From the NCBI RefSeq assembly GCF_002119665.1, contig NZ_CP021111.1, forward strand, positions 4,402,001-4,466,000: a DNA stretch of 64,000 nt, written 5' to 3'. Below are positions 44,927-55,018 of the stretch, in pieces; positions within the stretch are counted from its first letter, which is position 1; each line of letters starts with the position of its first letter. Both the position numbers and the translations under genes were made by a program. This stretch comes from Bordetella genomosp. 13. Its GTDB lineage: Bacteria > Pseudomonadota > Gammaproteobacteria > Burkholderiales > Burkholderiaceae_B. Under the pieces are notes generated by a model. It searched no databases. It saw nothing but the letters and a program-made list of their open reading frames with translations, and was not told the DNA's origin.

Positions 44927-46482
44927 ACCTCTCCCCTGTCCATCGCCAGCTCCGCCACCTCGTCGGCGAACACTTCGCCGCGGTGGGGGTAGTTGCGGAA
45001 CATGTCCAGGCTGGCGCAGGCGGGCGACAGCAGCACGGCGTCGCCGGGTTGCGCCAGGTCGGCGGCCTTGCGCACCGCGTCGCGCATGTCGCCGGCGCGC
45101 TGGCAGGGCACGCCCGTGGGCGCGAGCACGCGCTCGATCTCGGCCGCATCGGCGCCGATCAGCACCACGGCGCGCGCGTGCGCGGTCACCACCGGCACCA
45201 GCGGCGAGAAATCCTGTCCCTTGCCCAGGCCGCCGGCGATCAGCACGGCTTGCTGGCCCAGGCCTTCCAGCGCGGCGACCGTGGCGCCCACGTTGGTGCC
45301 CTTGCTGTCGTTGATGTAGTCGACCCCGCCTATGGAACGCACGAAGGCGGCGCGATGCGGCTCGCCCGCATAGTCGCGCAGGGCGCGCAGCATCGGGCCC
45401 CAGCCCAGGTCCAGCGTGCGGGCCAGCTGCAGCGCCGCCAGGGCGTTCAGCGCGTTGTGCGTGCCGCGGATGCGAAGCGCGTCGGCCGGCATCAGGCGGC
45501 TGGCGCGACCGGCCGGCCGCACGGGCGGCGGCGCATCCTTCTTGCGACGCACCGGCGCCGGCGCCGGCTCGTGGAAATCGCTGGGCTCGCAAGCCGTCAG
45601 CCAGGTCACGCCCTGCCCCTGCTCCAGGCCCATGTCGCCCACCCATTCGGGCAGCTCACGGCCGAAGCTGCGCACGCGTTCGGCGCGCAGGGTCTCGACC
45701 ATGCGCACGGTCAACGGATCGTCGCGGTTGACGATGGCGACGCGTGCCATGGGCAGCAGCCGCGCCTTGGCCTGCGCGTAGGCATCCATGCCGCCATGCC
45801 AGTCCAGGTGATCCTGCGTGACATTCAGCACCACGGCCGCGTCGGCCGACAACGTGCGCGTGGTTTCCAGCTGGAAGCTGGACAGCTCCAGCACCCACAC
45901 CTGAGGCAGGCTGTCCGAGTCCAGCGCGTCCATCAGCGCGGCCAGCGCGGCCGGGCCGATGTTGCCGGCGGCACGCACGCTGAGCCCGCTGGCCTCGACC
46001 AGCTGGCGCGTCAGCGCGGTCACGGTGGTCTTGCCGTTGGTACCCGTGATGGCCAGCACGCGCGGCCGATAGTCGCGCGTCTCTGCCAGCTCGGCCAGCG
46101 CGCGCGCATACAGCTCGATCTCGCCCACCACTTCGATGCCGCGAGCCGCGGCCTCGGTCAGCAGGTCCAGCGCCGGCGCCTGGCCTGGCGCCAGCCCCGG
46201 GCTCAGCACGATCTGGCGCACGCCATCCAGCAGGTCCGGGTCGAACGCCTGGCCGCAACCCAGCCTGTATTCCACGTCGGCCTGCGCCAGCGCCTCGCGC
46301 AACGCGTCCAGGCCGCCCGGCTCGGCCCGCGTATCGGCGACGCGCAGCGCGGCGCCCTGCCGGGCGCACCAGCGCGCGGCAGCCACGCCCGTCTCGCCCA
46401 ATCCCAGGATCAGGATGCGCGAGGCATCCTGATGCGCGGCATCGGGGCGAGAGGTTTCGTGAGCGACGTCGTTCGCGTTCAT
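44923..46482 (-). CDS. murD: UDP-N-acetylmuramoylalanine--D-glutamate ligase
   Basis: Protein of 519 residues, longer than E. coli MurD (438). It adds D-Glu to UDP-MurNAc-L-Ala. It has [18 protein letters not shown], the ATP loop [24 protein letters not shown] and [11 protein letters not shown]. An insert rich in Pro, Arg and Lys (about residues 297-321) and an N-terminal extension of about 20 residues explain part of the extra length. The ATG overlaps the mraY stop as ATGA. The stop overlaps the ATG of the repeat ORF. Confidence 0.97.
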   Translation of the reverse strand: MNANDVAHETSRPDAAHQDASRILILGLGETGVAAARWCARQGAALRVADTRAEPGGLDALREALAQADVEYRLGCGQAFDPDLLDGVRQIVLSPGLAPGQAPALDLLTEAAARGIEVVGEIELYARALAELAETRDYRPRVLAITGTNGKTTVTALTRQLVEASGLSVRAAGNIGPAALAALMDALDSDSLPQVWVLELSSFQLETTRTLSADAAVVLNVTQDHLDWHGGMDAYAQAKARLLPMARVAIVNRDDPLTVRMVETLRAERVRSFGRELPEWVGDMGLEQGQGVTWLTACEPSDFHEPAPAPVRRKKDAPPPVRPAGRASRLMPADALRIRGTHNALNALAALQLARTLDLGWGPMLRALRDYAGEPHRAAFVRSIGGVDYINDSKGTNVGATVAALEGLGQQAVLIAGGLGKGQDFSPLVPVVTAHARAVVLIGADAAEIERVLAPTGVPCQRAGDMRDAVRKAADLAQPGDAVLLSPACASLDMFRNYPHRGEVFADEVAELAMDRGEV

Positions 46483-47648
46483 CGCAATTTCAAAGTGGAA
46501 AGACCGACCAGCACCAGCATCATGGTGATGATCCAGAAGCGCACCACGACCTGGGTCTCTTTCCAGCCGCCCACCTCGAAGTGGTGGTGCAGAGGGGCCA
46601 TCCGGAAGATGCGCCTGCCCTCGCCGTATCTGCGCTTGGTGTACTTGAACCAGGTGACCTGCACCATGACCGACAGCGTCTCGACCACGAACACGCCGCC
46701 CATGATGAACAGCACGATTTCCTGGCGCACGATCACGGCGATCGTGCCCAGCGCTCCGCCTAGCGCCAGCGCGCCCACGTCGCCCATGAACACCTGCGCC
46801 GGATAGGCGTTGAACCAGAGGAATGCCAGGCCGGCGCCGCCGATGGCCGCGCACAGCACCATCAATTCGGAGGCGCCGGGAATGTACGGAAACAGCAGGT
46901 ACTTGGAATAGTCGACCCGGCCGACCACGTAGGCGAAGATGCCCAGCGCCGCGCCCACCATCACGGTCGGCATGATGGCCAGCCCGTCCAGTCCGTCGGT
47001 CAGGTTCACGGCGTTGCTCGTGCCGACGATCACCGCCCAGGTCAGCGCCACGAAGCCCACCACGCCCAGCGGGTAGCTGACGCTCTTGAAGAACGGCACG
47101 ATCAGGTCGGCGCGCGTGGGCAGCGGCATGACGAAGCCGCTGGTCACCCAGGCCTTGAACAGCGGCCACAGCTCGGCGTTGGCCGGCGCGGACACCGCGA
47201 ACGCGAGGTACACGGCCGCGATGATGCCGATGGTGGCCTGCCAGAAGAACTTCTGGCGCGCCGGCATGCCTTCAGGATCGCGGTGCACCACCTTGCGGTA
47301 ATCGTCCACCCAGCCGATCCAGCCGAAGCCGAACGTGACCAGCAGCACCACCCACACGAAGCGGTTGGTCCAGTCGGCCCAGAACAGCGTGCTGATGGCG
47401 ATGGAGATGAGGATCAGCGCGCCGCCCATGGTGGGCGTGCCCGTCTTCACCAGATGGGTCTGCGGACCGTAGCTGCGCACGGCCTGGCCGATCTTCATCT
47501 CGGTCAGCTTGCGGATCACGCGCGGGCCGGCCACCAGGCCGATGATCAGCGCCGTCGCGCAGGCCAGCACGGCACGCAGCGTGATGTATTCGAAAACCCC
47601 GATGACTCGCACGTCATCCGACAGCCAGCGGGCGATCTCAAGCAGCAT
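46479..47648 (-). CDS. mraY: Phospho-MurNAc-pentapeptide transferase MraY
   Basis: Protein of 389 residues with about ten membrane segments. It makes lipid I from UDP-MurNAc-pentapeptide and undecaprenyl phosphate. Conserved Asp motifs WVDDYRKV and [11 protein letters not shown] and the histidine-rich MAPLHHHFE loop are intact. The start at 47648 (MLLEIARWL) is standard, and it lies inside the last 11 bases of murEF. Confidence 0.98.
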   Translation of the reverse strand: MLLEIARWLSDDVRVIGVFEYITLRAVLACATALIIGLVAGPRVIRKLTEMKIGQAVRSYGPQTHLVKTGTPTMGGALILISIAISTLFWADWTNRFVWVVLLVTFGFGWIGWVDDYRKVVHRDPEGMPARQKFFWQATIGIIAAVYLAFAVSAPANAELWPLFKAWVTSGFVMPLPTRADLIVPFFKSVSYPLGVVGFVALTWAVIVGTSNAVNLTDGLDGLAIMPTVMVGAALGIFAYVVGRVDYSKYLLFPYIPGASELMVLCAAIGGAGLAFLWFNAYPAQVFMGDVGALALGGALGTIAVIVRQEIVLFIMGGVFVVETLSVMVQVTWFKYTKRRYGEGRRIFRMAPLHHHFEVGGWKETQVVVRFWIITMMLVLVGLSTLKLR

Positions 47649-50484
47649 CCCGGTCTCCTGCACCCTGGGGCATATTGTTGTTCTTGGAAGAGAAACCCTG
47701 CACCACCCGCTCCATGCGCATGAAGCGCGAACCTTTCACCAAAACACTGGCGGACGCCGCGTCGTGCAGCGCCGCCACCACTTCTTCCACCGACCCGCAG
47801 GCGCGTGCCTGCGTGCCGAATGCCTCCGCCGCCAGGCGGCTCGCGTCGCCCAAGGTCACCAGCAACTCGATGCCGCGCTCGCGCGCATAGGCGCCCACCT
47901 CGCGGTGCATCGCCGGACCGTTGTCGCCCACCTCGCCCATGTCGCCCAGCGCCAGCGCGCGCGGAGCGGGCAACTGCGCGAGCACGTCGATGGCGGCCCG
48001 GACCGAATCCGGGTTGGCGTTGTACGTATCGTCGATCAGCAAGGTGCCGTCGGCCATGGGCTTGCGCTGCATGCGGCCCGCCACGGCGCTGAAGCCGGCG
48101 AGCGCCTGCAGCGCCACGTCCAGCGGCGCGCCGGCGGCCAGGCCGCACGCGATGGCGGCCAGCGCGTTGCGCAGGTTGTGCACCCCCGGCACCGGCAGGT
48201 CCAGGGGCGCGCGACCGGCGGGCGTGACCACCTGGCAGCGCGTGCCCGTGGCGTCGGCCTCGACCGCTTCCGCATAGACCTCCAATCCCGGCTGCAGGCC
48301 GAAGCGCAGCACGCGCCGCCCGCCGGCCAGCTCTTCCCAGATGGGCGCATAGGGCTCGTCGCCGGGATACACGGCCACGCCGTCGGCCGGCAACGCTGCG
48401 ATGGCCGAGCCGTTCTCGCGCGCCACCGCCTCGACGGTATGCATGAATTCCTGGTGCTCGCGCTGCGCATTGGTGACCAGCACCACGCTCGGCGCGGCGA
48501 TTTCGGCCAGGTAGGCGATCTCGCCGGGATGGTTCATGCCCAGTTCGAGCACGGCGGCGCGGTGCTGCGGCCGCAGCCGCAGCAGCGTCAACGGCACGCC
48601 GATGTCATTGTTGAAATTGCCGGCGGTGGCCAGGCGCTGCGCCTCGCCCTGCCAGCCCGCCAGAATGGCGGCGACCATTTCCTTGGTTGTGGTCTTGCCG
48701 TTGCTGCCGGTGACGGCCACCAGCGGCAAGGTATGGCGCGCCCGCCATGCCGCGCCGATGCGGCCCAGCGCCTGGCGGGTGTCGCCCAGCACCAGCTGCG
48801 GCAGGCCGGACGACGGCACGCGGCGCGCCACCACGGCCGCGCAGGCGCCGGCCGACTCGGCCTTCGGCAGATAATCGTGACCGTCGAAGTTGTCGCCCGA
48901 CAGGGCCAGGAACAACTGGCCGGCGGCGATGGTGCGCGTATCCGTGGACAGCGCCGGCACCTGCGGCAGCAGCAGCGCCAGGCGGGCCCATTCGCGATCA
49001 TCGAAGGGCTGTTTCGTGCCGGCGATTTCCTGATAGGTTTCGTGGCCCTTGCCGGCCAGCAGCACCACGTCATCGGGCTCGCTGGTCCAGATCGCACGCA
49101 TGATGGCCAGGGCGCGATCGGCCTGGACGTCCGCGCGGACGCCTTGCGGCAGGCCTGCCACGATCTGGTCGATGATGGCCTGCGGCGCCTCGTGGCGCGG
49201 ATTGTCGCTGGTGATCAGTACGCGATCTGCGCCTTCGGCGGCGATGCGCGCCATCTCGGGCCGCTTGCCCGGATCGCGGTCGCCGCCGCAACCGAACAGG
49301 CAGACCAACCGGCCGCCACGCGCCTGCGCCACCGGGCGCAGGGCCGCCAGCGCACGCGCCAGCGCGTCCGGAGTGTGGGCATAGTCCACGACCACCAGCG
49401 GTCCGCGAGCCGCGGAACCCTGGCTGTGCAACGGCGCCGGCGTCACGGTCTGCAAGCGTCCGTCGACCGGCTCGGCCGCGGCCAGCTCGCGGGCGATGTC
49501 GGCCAGCCCATAGCCCAGCTTGTCCAACACGCCTGCCACCAGCAGCAGGTTTGCGATATTGTGCTGGCCGAGCAGCCTCGTGACGATCTGCGCTTCACCG
49601 CCGCGGCCGGCCAGCGTGAACACCTGGCCTTGCGCGGTGGTGCGCTGCTCGCGGGCGCGGATGTCGGCCGGACCGTCCCCCACCGTGTACGAAAGCGCGA
49701 CGCCCGACGGAAGGTCCGCCAGCACGCGCCGCGCGGCAGGGTCGTCGGCATTGACGACCGCGCAGCCCAGCCCGGAACGGCGGAACAGCAGAGCCTTGGC
49801 CTGCTCATAGCGTTCCATCGTGCCGTGGTAATCGAGATGGTCGCGCGTCAGGTTGGTATAGGCCGCCACGGCGACGCGCACGCCGTCCAGGCGCCCCTGT
49901 TCCAGGCCGATCGACGAGGCCTCGAGGGCCACCGCCGTGGTGCCCGCCGCGCGCATGGCCGCCAACGTGCGATGCACGGACAGCACGTCGGGCGTAGTCA
50001 GCGCGCCGCCAAGCGCGGCACCATCGGGCAGATAGGCGCCCAGCGTGCCGATCGTGCCGCAGGGCCGTTCCAGGTGCGTCAGCGCACGAGCCAGCCACTG
50101 GGCGGTAGAGGTCTTGCCGTTGGTGCCCGTGATGGCGACCACGGTCAACGCCGCGGAAGGCTGGCCATACCACTGGTCGGCGAGTTGTCCCAGCATGGCG
50201 CGCAGGCCGCGCACCGGCAGCACCGAATGCGAATCGACCGCCGGCGCCGAATCGGCTCCGTCGGCCTCGTACAGCACCGCGCCGGCCCCCTGGGCCAGCG
50301 CCTGCTCGATATATTGCCTGCCGTCCGAGCGCAGGCCAGGGCAGGCAACGAATACGTCGCCCGTCTTCAGCGCGCGGGAATCCAGGTGCAGGTCGGCGCC
50401 GGCAGCGACGTGCGCCCGCAGCCAGTCCAGCACCTGGGCGCAGTCGGCCAGTGCGGCGGCGGGCATGGAGGCGCGGCCGTTCAT
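47638..50484 (-). CDS. murE-murF: Fused MurE-MurF ligase
   Basis: A single frame of 948 residues. Residues 1-505 are MurE (ATP loop [13 protein letters not shown] at 118-130, KGHETYQEI near 479). The motif DNPR (427-430) indicates meso-diaminopimelate as the added amino acid. MurF begins near residue 511 ([18 protein letters not shown]), without its usual first 20-odd residues, and has its own ATP loop [12 protein letters not shown] (592-603). The fusion should deliver UDP-MurNAc-tripeptide directly to D-Ala-D-Ala addition. The same fusion is known in Bordetella. The start overlaps the ftsI stop as ATGA. Confidence 0.97.
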   Translation of the reverse strand: MNGRASMPAAALADCAQVLDWLRAHVAAGADLHLDSRALKTGDVFVACPGLRSDGRQYIEQALAQGAGAVLYEADGADSAPAVDSHSVLPVRGLRAMLGQLADQWYGQPSAALTVVAITGTNGKTSTAQWLARALTHLERPCGTIGTLGAYLPDGAALGGALTTPDVLSVHRTLAAMRAAGTTAVALEASSIGLEQGRLDGVRVAVAAYTNLTRDHLDYHGTMERYEQAKALLFRRSGLGCAVVNADDPAARRVLADLPSGVALSYTVGDGPADIRAREQRTTAQGQVFTLAGRGGEAQIVTRLLGQHNIANLLLVAGVLDKLGYGLADIARELAAAEPVDGRLQTVTPAPLHSQGSAARGPLVVVDYAHTPDALARALAALRPVAQARGGRLVCLFGCGGDRDPGKRPEMARIAAEGADRVLITSDNPRHEAPQAIIDQIVAGLPQGVRADVQADRALAIMRAIWTSEPDDVVLLAGKGHETYQEIAGTKQPFDDREWARLALLLPQVPALSTDTRTIAAGQLFLALSGDNFDGHDYLPKAESAGACAAVVARRVPSSGLPQLVLGDTRQALGRIGAAWRARHTLPLVAVTGSNGKTTTKEMVAAILAGWQGEAQRLATAGNFNNDIGVPLTLLRLRPQHRAAVLELGMNHPGEIAYLAEIAAPSVVLVTNAQREHQEFMHTVEAVARENGSAIAALPADGVAVYPGDEPYAPIWEELAGGRRVLRFGLQPGLEVYAEAVEADATGTRCQVVTPAGRAPLDLPVPGVHNLRNALAAIACGLAAGAPLDVALQALAGFSAVAGRMQRKPMADGTLLIDDTYNANPDSVRAAIDVLAQLPAPRALALGDMGEVGDNGPAMHREVGAYARERGIELLVTLGDASRLAAEAFGTQARACGSVEEVVAALHDAASASVLVKGSRFMRMERVVQGFSSKNNNMPQGAGDRDAA

Positions 50485-52274
50485 CGTGCGATGTCCCTCT
50501 TGCCCGCGGGGCGCCCCGAGGCCAGCAGCGCCCCGTCGGACGCGCCGCGCGCGGATTCGTTGTTGCCGGCCACGATGGTTGACTCGAACGGCGCATCCGG
50601 CTGCACGCCCATCACGCGCAGCGTGCCGCCGACCACCCGCGAGAAAACGGGCGCGGCGATCGCGCCGCCGTAATAGCCGCCGACCTTGGGTTCGTCGATG
50701 GATACGGCCACCACCACCTTGGGGTCGGACACCGGCGCAAAGCCGACGAACGAGCTGCGATAGCGCTGCGTGCTGTACTTGCCGTCCACGATCTTGCGCG
50801 CCGTGCCGCTCTTGCCGGCAACGCGATAACCCTGCACCTGCGCCGCCTTGGCGCCATCGGGGCCGGCGGCGCCCTCGAGCATGCCGCGCACCATCTGCGC
50901 CACCTTGGGCGGATACACGCGCACGCTGGTGGGATCGCTGTCGCGCTTGACCAGCGTCAGCGACACCATGTCGCCATCTCGGGCGAATACGGTATAGGCG
51001 CGCGCCACCTGCAGCAACGACACCGACAGGCCATAGCCATAGGCCATGGTGGCCTTCTCGATCAGACGCCAGCGATCCCACGGGCGCAGGCGGCCCGGCG
51101 CGGCGCCGGGAAAGCCCAGCTGCGGCGCCTGGCCCAGGCCCAGTTCGGTGAAGCGATCCCACATCTCGCGCGACTCGAGCCGCTCGGAGATCATGGTCAT
51201 GCCGATGTTGCTCGACTTGCGCAGCACGCCGGCGACGTCGAGCATGCCGTTGCGGCTGACGTCGCTGATGGTGCTGCCCTGGTACTGGAAGCGGCCGTTG
51301 CCGGTGTCGAACTGGGTGCTCGTGGTGATGCGGCCCAGATCCAGCGCCAGTGCGGCGGTGAAGGGCTTCATGATGGAACCCGGCTCGAACGTGTCGGTGA
51401 TCGCCTGGTTGCGCAGCGTCGAGGTCTGGAAGGTCTCGCGGTGGTTGGGATCGAACGTCGGCAGGCTGGCCATGGCCAGGATCTCGCCGGTGCGCACGTC
51501 CAGCACCACCGCCGTCGCCGCGCGCGCCTCGTGCTTCTGCATGGCGTCCTGCAGCTCTTTATACAGCAGGTACTGCACGCGGGTGTCGATCGACAGCCGC
51601 AGGTCGCGGCCGTCGACGGGCAGCGTCACCGCCTGCACGTCCTCGATCACGCGACCCAGGCGGTCCTTGATGACGCGGCGGCTGCCGGGGCGGCCCGACA
51701 ACAGCTCGTTGAACGTCAGTTCGACGCCTTCCTGGCCCTTGTCCTCGACGTTGTTGAAGCCCACCACGTGGGCGGTGACTTCCCCTTCGGGGTAGTAGCG
51801 CAGCGATTCGGGCTGCTGATGGATGCCGGGCAGGCCCAGTTGCTTGATCTTCTCGGCCACCTCCATCGGCACCTGGCGCTTCAGGTAGACGAAGTTGCGG
51901 TCCTCGTCGGCCAGGCGGCGGCGCAGGTCGGCCAACGGCGTGCCCAGCAGATTGGACAACGCCGCGAGCTGGGCATTGTCGGCCTGGCGGGCGTCTTCGG
52001 GGATGGCCCAGATGGCGCGCGCCGGCACGCTGGAGGCCAGCACCACGCCGTTGCGATCCAGGATCTTGCCGCGCGTGGCCGACAGTGTCAGCGTGCGCTC
52101 GTAGCGGCGCTCGCCCTGCTGCTGCAGGAACTCGGTGGAGAGTCCTTGCAGGAACAGGGCGCGGCCCGCCAGCACGATGAATCCGCCGAACAGCAGGATC
52201 AACACCAGGCGCGCGCGCCACATGGGCAACTGGCCGCGCAGCACCGGATTGTCGAAGAACGGCACGCGTTTCAC
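50481..52274 (-). CDS. ftsI: Peptidoglycan transpeptidase FtsI (PBP3)
   Basis: Protein of 597 residues. It has one membrane anchor (about 20-42), a pedestal domain with TRGKILDRNGVVLA, and the transpeptidase domain with the catalytic S300-x-x-K303 (EPGSIMKPF), SSN (354-356) and KSGT (488-491). It crosslinks septal peptidoglycan with FtsW. The C-terminal 35 residues after the enzyme domain are Gly/Ala/Arg-rich. It overlaps ftsL by four bases and murEF by four. Confidence 0.98.
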   Translation of the reverse strand: MKRVPFFDNPVLRGQLPMWRARLVLILLFGGFIVLAGRALFLQGLSTEFLQQQGERRYERTLTLSATRGKILDRNGVVLASSVPARAIWAIPEDARQADNAQLAALSNLLGTPLADLRRRLADEDRNFVYLKRQVPMEVAEKIKQLGLPGIHQQPESLRYYPEGEVTAHVVGFNNVEDKGQEGVELTFNELLSGRPGSRRVIKDRLGRVIEDVQAVTLPVDGRDLRLSIDTRVQYLLYKELQDAMQKHEARAATAVVLDVRTGEILAMASLPTFDPNHRETFQTSTLRNQAITDTFEPGSIMKPFTAALALDLGRITTSTQFDTGNGRFQYQGSTISDVSRNGMLDVAGVLRKSSNIGMTMISERLESREMWDRFTELGLGQAPQLGFPGAAPGRLRPWDRWRLIEKATMAYGYGLSVSLLQVARAYTVFARDGDMVSLTLVKRDSDPTSVRVYPPKVAQMVRGMLEGAAGPDGAKAAQVQGYRVAGKSGTARKIVDGKYSTQRYRSSFVGFAPVSDPKVVVAVSIDEPKVGGYYGGAIAAPVFSRVVGGTLRVMGVQPDAPFESTIVAGNNESARGASDGALLASGRPAGKRDIAR

Positions 52275-52573
52275 TGCGCACCCCCGGCCGCGGGGGCAGG
52301 CTGCACGATGGGCGCCTGGTTCAGATAGATCGTGCGGTCGGGCACGGCGGGAATCATCTTCAACTCTTCACGGGCGGCGCGGTCGACGCGCGCATTGCGC
52401 GCCAGTTCGGCGCGCTCGAGCTGCAGGCGGCGCCAGTCGGTATCCAGGTCGCGGGCTTGCGCCTGTTGGCGGCCCAGCTCGATGAACAGCTGGCGCGACT
52501 GATAGCGGCTGGTCACCAGCGATACGGAGGCCAGCATCAGCAGGGCCGCCACGATGAGACTCATGCGCGCCAT
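52271..52573 (-). CDS. ftsL: Cell division protein FtsL
   Basis: Protein of 100 residues. A short N-terminus and one membrane segment (about 4-24) precede a periplasmic coiled coil with heptads (FIELGRQQAQARDLDTDWRR, LQLERAEL) and the conserved NARVDRAAREEL block. It forms the FtsQLB complex that activates FtsWI. The last 25 residues are Pro/Ala-rich. The start overlaps the rsmH stop by one base (TGATG). Confidence 0.95.
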   Translation of the reverse strand: MARMSLIVAALLMLASVSLVTSRYQSRQLFIELGRQQAQARDLDTDWRRLQLERAELARNARVDRAAREELKMIPAVPDRTIYLNQAPIVQPAPAAGGAQ

Positions 52574-53652
52574 CAGCGGGTCCTCCGCCGGGCGGGCCGC
52601 CGCGCCTGCGCGCCGGGCACTTCCGGAACGAACGCGCCGCCGCCCGGGGGCAGCGGCTCGGCGGTGCGCTCGGCCACGCGCAGCACGGCGGAACGGGCGC
52701 GCGGGTTGAGCGCGACCTCGTCATCCTCGGCAAGCACGCGGCCCAATGACTTCAGGATGGGCTGGGGGAGTTCGCTTTCGCGCAGGGGCAGGCGCGGGTG
52801 CGCCGCGGCCGGCCGGGCGGCCGCCGCGATGCACTGCTTGACCATGCGGTCTTCGAGCGAATGGAAACTGATCACGGCCAACCTCCCCCCCGGGGCAAGC
52901 AGGTCTAAAGCTGACGCGAGGGCGCCAGCGAGTTCCTCGAGTTCCCGATTGAGGTAAATCCGTAGAGCCTGAAAGGTGCGTGTGGCCGGATGCTGCCCCT
53001 TTTCGCGCGTGCGCACGGCGCTGGCGACGCACTCGGCAAGTTCGAGCGTGGTGCGCAGTGGCCGTATTGCGCGGCGAGCAGCAATCGCCTTTGCAACCTG
53101 AAAAGCAAACCGTTCTTCGCCATAATCTGCAATCACCTCCCGCATTTCATCCACACTGGCATGTGCCAGCCATTCCTCGGCCGTCGGACCGCGGCTGGTA
53201 TCCATCCGCATGTCCAGCGGACCCTCCCGCATGAACGAGAAGCCGCGCCCGGCATCGTCGAGCTGGGGCGACGACACCCCCAGATCCATCATCAGGCCAT
53301 CGATGTGCTCGATGCCCATTCCTGCCAATTCCTCGGCCATGGTGACGAAACCGCCATGGACCACCGTTACCCTGCCATCGGCCGCCGCCAGCTCGCGCGC
53401 CACGGCGACGGCCTGCGGGTCCTTGTCGAACACCACCAGCCTCGCCTCGGCGCCCAGCCGGCCCAGCAGTTCGCGGCTGTGCCCGCCGCGGCCGAACGTG
53501 CCGTCCACATAGACGCCGCGCTGCACGCGCAGCTGCGATCCGGCATCGCCCGCCTCGGCCGCCGCCCGGGAGACGCTCTTGCTGCCGAATCCCGGCAACA
53601 CCAACGCGTCCACCGTCGGCGCCAGCAGTACGGGCCGATGCTCGAGGTTCAT
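52573..53652 (-). CDS. rsmH: 16S rRNA (cytosine-1402-N4)-methyltransferase
   Basis: Protein of 359 residues. It methylates C1402 of 16S rRNA in the decoding centre. Motifs include [61 protein letters not shown] and [17 protein letters not shown]. The C-terminus adds a basic Arg-rich tail. It is 7 bases after mraZ. The stretch coding roughly residues 162-250 (52905-53165) uses codons such as TTA, ATA, GTT and GCT that are rare in the neighbouring genes. Confidence 0.97.
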   Translation of the reverse strand: MNLEHRPVLLAPTVDALVLPGFGSKSVSRAAAEAGDAGSQLRVQRGVYVDGTFGRGGHSRELLGRLGAEARLVVFDKDPQAVAVARELAAADGRVTVVHGGFVTMAEELAGMGIEHIDGLMMDLGVSSPQLDDAGRGFSFMREGPLDMRMDTSRGPTAEEWLAHASVDEMREVIADYGEERFAFQVAKAIAARRAIRPLRTTLELAECVASAVRTREKGQHPATRTFQALRIYLNRELEELAGALASALDLLAPGGRLAVISFHSLEDRMVKQCIAAAARPAAAHPRLPLRESELPQPILKSLGRVLAEDDEVALNPRARSAVLRVAERTAEPLPPGGGAFVPEVPGAQARRPARRRTR

Positions 53653-53659
53653 AGAGATT

Positions 53660-54088
53660 TCAGAACGAAAACTGGTTCAACACGTCCGGCATTCCCTTGG
53701 CCAGATCGGCCTCCTCTCGGAGCGCCAGGGAAGCGGCATCCCACAGCTCGAAGTGCGTGCCCATGCCGAGCAGCATCACATCGCGCGTCATACCGGCAGC
53801 GTTGCGCAGTTCAGGAGCGACGAGGACACGGCCCGAGCCGTCGATTTCCACGTCCTGGGCATTACCCAACAACAGCCGCTGCAGCGAGCGGGCCGACATG
53901 GGAAAAGCGGCGATCTGTTCGCGCTTCTTCTCCCACTCGGGCCGCGGATACACCAGCAGGCAGCCGTCGGGATGACGGGTAAGCGTCAGGCGGCCGTCAG
54001 CCTGCGCAGTAAGCGCGTCACGATGCCGGGTCGGAATCGAAATCCGTCCCTTGGCATCCATCGTGAGCGCACTGCTTCCCTGGAACAC
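53660..54088 (-). CDS. mraZ: Transcriptional regulator MraZ
   Basis: Protein of 142 residues with two SpoVT/AbrB-like repeats ([17 protein letters not shown] and [16 protein letters not shown]). MraZ binds the head of the dcw cluster and represses it. The start is GTG at 54088; GTGGGG lies about eight bases upstream and doubles as ribosome site and operator unit. It is the first gene of the cluster. Confidence 0.97.
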   Translation of the reverse strand: MFQGSSALTMDAKGRISIPTRHRDALTAQADGRLTLTRHPDGCLLVYPRPEWEKKREQIAAFPMSARSLQRLLLGNAQDVEIDGSGRVLVAPELRNAAGMTRDVMLLGMGTHFELWDAASLALREEADLAKGMPDVLNQFSF

Positions 54089-54131
54089 CCGTTAGCCCCA
54101 CTTAATTGCACAAAAACCTACTTTTTTCCAC
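54082..54131 (-). promoter_or_regulatory. MraZ operator, five 10-bp units
   Basis: Read on the minus strand, consecutive 10-base units begin GTGGA, GTAGG, GTGCA, GTGGG and CGGGT, each with five spacer bases. This is the phased GTGGG-type repeat recognised by MraZ in other bacteria. It runs from the -10 box through the ribosome site to the GTG start. Confidence 0.75.
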
Positions 54132-54158
54132 TCTACGGGAATGGGCAAACCCGGTCAA
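54130..54158 (-). promoter_or_regulatory. Promoter of the dcw cluster (Pmra)
   Basis: On the minus strand TTGACC (54153-54158) is spaced 17 bases from TAGAGT (54130-54135). Transcription would start near 54123, inside the MraZ operator. Confidence 0.75.
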
Positions 54159-54220
54159 GCGAGCGGTTGCAATTTTTTCAATCACAACAAGGACTTAGGG
54201 CACATCGGCGCAGAAGCAAG

Positions 54221-54249
54221 AAAAAAACCCCCTGAAAAATCAGGGGGTT
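54221..54249 (-). terminator. Rho-independent terminator downstream of rnpB
   Basis: AACCCCCTGA (minus strand) pairs with TCAGGGGGTT across a four-base loop, followed on the minus strand by TTTTTTTC. It lies about 140 bases past the mature 3' end of RNase P RNA and isolates rnpB from the dcw promoter. The 300 bases 54089-54388 hold only this, Pmra and the MraZ operator. Confidence 0.85.
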
Positions 54250-54388
54250 GTTGACACATCTCAAAGTCTTTCTTCAGAAACACGCGAAAAAGCGCCACCA
54301 CGCATCGTGTTACGCCCCTCGCGCCTCCACGAACGAGCCGAATGGGCGGCGTGCACGCGCAGCCGCCCGCCATTCAGCCAGGATTCAG

Positions 54389-54811
54389 GCAGGACAGATC
54401 TATAGGCCGGATTCTGTACGCCGGGTCGCCCCGGCGGGCAATCATTCCTCTGCGCCGGCCATTGCTGGACGGCTGTAGCCATCTACCCGCATGCTCGGAC
54501 GAGCCGCCCTTTCCGGCTCCGAAGAGCCGTGCGCATGCCTATTTGATGTTGCTCCGGATAGAGGTTGCCGCGTTTCACCCTGCGGCGCCGCCCGCCGTTG
54601 CCGGCGAGCGAAGCACGGAGATGGCCGTGCCTGTGCGCGCCAGGCGCGCCCGCGCCGCAGACTCGTCTCTGTGGCCCTGTTCCTCGAATGAACAAGGCGG
54701 GGCAAAGCCCCGCCTCGCATCCGGACGGCCGTTAGCCGCTATCCTGCCCTGTGGAGTCCGGACCTTCCTCGAAACGCCTGAGACGCCCCGCGATTGCCCG
54801 ATCTGCCCTGC
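54389..54811 (-). ncRNA. rnpB: RNase P RNA (class A)
   Basis: The catalytic RNA that trims tRNA 5' ends, about 423 nt. The hallmark GAGGAAGGTCCGGACTCC (54770-54753) is near the 5' end and ACAGAATCCGGCCTAT (54417-54402) near the 3' end; they form the conserved core. The ends are set by the P1 helix: GCAGGGCAGATC (54811-54800) pairs with GATCTGTCCTGC (54400-54389) with one G-U pair. A TAAAAT -10 box (54824-54819) lies just upstream. The exact ends may differ by a few bases. Confidence 0.93.
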
Positions 54812-55018
54812 GGCGGGAATTTTACTCGATGGGGGCAAGACGGGCCGGCGGACGCCGGATGGTCGCTGCAGCTCGGCTGCCGAAGGGCTGCCTCGAACCG
54901 CCACCGCCGGATTTCGCCGCAGAAAGGCTGCTGTCGCCGCTGCCCGGCACGCGCGCGCATCGATTCTGCCTTCCTGCGAAAATACCCGTCTATCCCGATT
55001 CCCAGCAGACCGCCCTAC

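Noticed and set aside
44923..47169. 748-codon frame extending murD upstream into mraY
   Set aside because: The MurD N-terminus is clear at 46482 with an ATGA overlap to mraY; the extension is mraY in another frame.
47509..50673. Very long open frame on the plus strand opposite murEF/mraY (over 1000 codons)
   Set aside because: It is antisense to clear Mur ligase genes with intact motifs; its His/Gln/Arg/Gly-rich composition is the usual mirror of high-GC codon bias.
54394..55018. Extended N-terminus of Uup and other frames across 54400-54800
   Set aside because: This stretch is RNase P RNA on the opposite strand; Uup homology starts at 55019.
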